A stretch of DNA of 64,000 nucleotides from an uncultured bacterium (GTDB lineage: Bacteria > Muiribacteriota > Ozemobacteria > Ozemobacterales > Ozemobacteraceae), in the NCBI GenBank assembly GCA_937949615.1, contig CALEDQ010000028.1, forward strand, positions 1-64,000, read 5' to 3'. The notes beneath the pieces are model-generated. The model searched no databases, was not told where the DNA came from, and saw only the letters and a list, made by a program, of their open reading frames with translations. Positions 62,360-64,000 of the stretch are shown one piece after another. A program made the translations under genes and the position numbers. Every line of letters begins with the position of its first letter. Position 1 is the first letter of the stretch.

Positions 62360-64000
62360 TCAATTCTCCTGTTTCGCGTCTTTTGGAAGGGTCCAGCCGA
62401 GATACTTGCCGCCAGCCCATGCTGTGAGCTGAGAAAGCGGCATTTCGTGCAGGCCGTCCAAACCTGGGCCGCCAGTGGTGATGACAATTGGATCGTTGTT
62501 CTTGAATTTGCCGGTGGCGATGAATATGTGCCCGTGAGGGTTGCCGGGGACAGGACCAGTGTACATAATCGCTCCTGCCGGCGGCTTTTTATCGGTTTTA
62601 ATTTTTCCGGCCTGGTTGAAATTTTCGTAGCTGGCAATGGCTGAAAGCTCTTTGAGCTCGTTCAGACGACGCCCGTAAGCGCTTGCCACAAATGCCAGGC
62701 ACCAGTTGTTCCAGGCTGAAACATCGTCTTTAGTTTTCATGCCATTATTGGTGTTGAGGCCTTCACCTGTGCCACCATCGAGCTGGTCGCGAGCCCAGGT
62801 CAGTGCACCGCTGCGTGTTCCGTCGCCCATTGCTTTGCCGATTACGTCACTTTTCGGGTCGAGAGTTCCGGGGTCAACCTCTGGAAGTTTGGTCTTGAGA
62901 GTGGCAAGCGTGGCAAAAATTTTGTAGACCAGGTCGCAGGCATAATAACGCTTTTTCAGCAGATCACTCTGGGCGAATTTTTTTTCCTGGGCGGCGAGGC
63001 GGGCAAGGGTCTGGTCTTTATCTGAAAAGTATTTTTCAAGATCGGCGAGAAATTCATAATACTCGCTTTTAATAGTTGTTCCGGCATCGCTGCTGCTGAA
63101 AGTACCCTCGGCGAATTCTCTGGCTACAAACATCAGCCGGTGCATGTCGAGGCATCTCTGAATCAGAGCCCGCTGCTGACGATTGTCTGAGTAAGCATTG
63201 AGCATGGCGCGATAGCGACTGGCTGCTTCGTGTACACAGACGAGAAAGAGCCTTCTGATTTCATCCAGCCCCATTGTGGCGTTGAAGATATATTTCTCCA
63301 GACGCGCACGATTCCGCAGATTCATCGACTCGATCGTTTTTATATCTTTGTTGATGGTTTCGATATGGGGTTGCAGATAGACCATGACATCGAGCACATC
63401 GCGAGCTATATTGAAATAATGCTCTGTGCCCTCGAAAAATTTTGCAGAAGTGGGTGCGTGTGGCTCACCGCCAATGGTTTCTGCCTTTTCCATGGCGGTT
63501 TTGAACTTGTCGGCTGACAGCATACCCGCGCAGGTAAAATAGATGCGACCGGTGGCAAGAGAAACTTCGCGCGCAGCGGGCGAGCTTACGATCGAGCCAA
63601 GGTTTTTGTTTTTTTCTTCAAAAATTCGTTCGACCACTTTTTTTTCGAGTTTGTCCTCAGGAAAAGCAAAAGTGGTCATGACTTCTTTTTTTTGTGAAAA
63701 GCCGGGAAACCGACAGAGATAGTTAAAACTCCCAGGCCCGGTGCCGGCTTTCCATTTAAAGGCGGTGTTGAGAGTGAAATGCCGGCTGTTTGATTCATCA
63801 GTGGTGATGTTCAGCATGAAATCCTTCTGAAACATATTGTACAGGAAGGGAGTGGTTTCCTTGTTTATCTCGGGCTGCTTGAAAAAGGTGGTCTGCCCCT
63901 CGGTGACCATTGTCGAAAACTTGAAGGGCTTGCCGTTCTCATCAGCCAGACCCAGGGCTTCTATACCGTAAGGATTGATTTCCGTTTCCTGAAAACAGGC
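62360..64000 (-). CDS. Large protein with NlpC/P60-CHAP-like C-terminal domain (5' end outside window)
   Basis: The frame is open to the right edge, so the N-terminus is missing; 546 codons are visible. The last ~120 residues contain WCLAFVASAYG (candidate catalytic Cys) and GNPHGHIFIATG (candidate His), the layout of CHAP/NlpC-P60 peptidases or amidases that cut peptidoglycan. The preceding ~400 residues are largely helical, without a family I recognise. It is translationally adjacent to the SH3-bearing prepilin-like protein, so the two may act together on the wall. Confidence 0.7.
   Translation of the reverse strand, partial: ACFQETEINPYGIEALGLADENGKPFKFSTMVTEGQTTFFKQPEINKETTPFLYNMFQKDFMLNITTDESNSRHFTLNTAFKWKAGTGPGSFNYLCRFPGFSQKKEVMTTFAFPEDKLEKKVVERIFEEKNKNLGSIVSSPAAREVSLATGRIYFTCAGMLSADKFKTAMEKAETIGGEPHAPTSAKFFEGTEHYFNIARDVLDVMVYLQPHIETINKDIKTIESMNLRNRARLEKYIFNATMGLDEIRRLFLVCVHEAASRYRAMLNAYSDNRQQRALIQRCLDMHRLMFVAREFAEGTFSSSDAGTTIKSEYYEFLADLEKYFSDKDQTLARLAAQEKKFAQSDLLKKRYYACDLVYKIFATLATLKTKLPEVDPGTLDPKSDVIGKAMGDGTRSGALTWARDQLDGGTGEGLNTNNGMKTKDDVSAWNNWCLAFVASAYGRRLNELKELSAIASYENFNQAGKIKTDKKPPAGAIMYTGPVPGNPHGHIFIATGKFKNNDPIVITTGGPGLDGLHEMPLSQLTAWAGGKYLGWTLPKDAKQEN

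Overview
The window comes from a Gram-negative (diderm), moderate-GC bacterium. A pilus secretin, several lipoproteins, an outer-membrane barrel protein ending in Phe and PilMNOP-type inner-membrane proteins all point to two membranes. The mix of genes (type IV pilus genes joined to glycosyltransferases, many TPR/HEAT proteins, Flp-type pilins, MEP isoprenoid genes) resembles deep-branching candidate-phylum genomes such as Riflebacteria. That assignment is inference, because no rRNA or other taxonomic marker is present. I see no tRNA, rRNA, CRISPR array, transposase or phage gene, and no gene-free stretch longer than 300 bp.

1-11 kb (minus strand): a type IV pilus / type II secretion-like operon. 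In transcription order it holds a GspG-like prepilin, a PilM-PilN fusion, PilO, a PilP-like protein, a small lipoprotein, the secretin PilQ, a HEAT-repeat membrane protein, a rhomboid-like membrane protein with a zinc finger, and a lipoprotein ending in an 18-bp Thr/Ser/Gly repeat that runs off the left edge. 11.2-13.4 kb (plus): an STT3/PglB-like oligosaccharyltransferase.

13.4-24.4 kb (minus): a HEAT protein, a SpoIIE-like phosphatase with altered metal ligands, an unknown protein and a TPR protein, then PilB (with a c-di-GMP-type MshEN domain) and PilC. These are followed, in tightly coupled order, by a radical SAM protein, a methyltransferase, two GT2 glycosyltransferases and a DUF2304 protein. 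Pilus motor genes and glycan genes are therefore physically joined. 24.4-27.9 kb (minus): a GT-C-type membrane protein with a small partner, and the glycosidase NagZ. 28-32.3 kb (plus): a zinc-ribbon PD40 protein, a PrsW-like protease with a zinc ribbon, HflX and a secreted protein.

32.3-38.6 kb (minus): a GT2/GT-C pair, an SH3 protein, a second STT3-like paralog whose WWDYG-equivalent motif is degraded, and two Flp-type pilins, one with an overlapping sigma70/sigma54 promoter. 38.8-49.9 kb (minus): a beta-helix lipoprotein, a very large TPR protein, a NUDIX hydrolase, a CheR methyltransferase, a small zinc protein, a set of three minor prepilins and NamZ (DUF1343). 50-53.6 kb: a Memo-family protein with a small membrane protein, a YaiO-like TPR/barrel protein, and an abundant-looking secreted protein with its own promoter and terminator.

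53.8-61.3 kb (plus): a housekeeping cluster accB-like, accC, xseA, xseB, ispA, ispD, ispE, dxr, ispF. Its AccB-like protein lacks the biotin-accepting Lys motif, which is one of the most notable observations here. 61.4-64 kb (minus): a prepilin-like SH3 protein and a large protein with an NlpC/P60/CHAP-like C-terminus, open at the right edge.

The theme that recurs across the window is a pilus assembly system interleaved with an apparent protein-glycosylation system (two STT3-like proteins, GT2 and GT-C enzymes, DUF2304) and with peptidoglycan-turnover enzymes.
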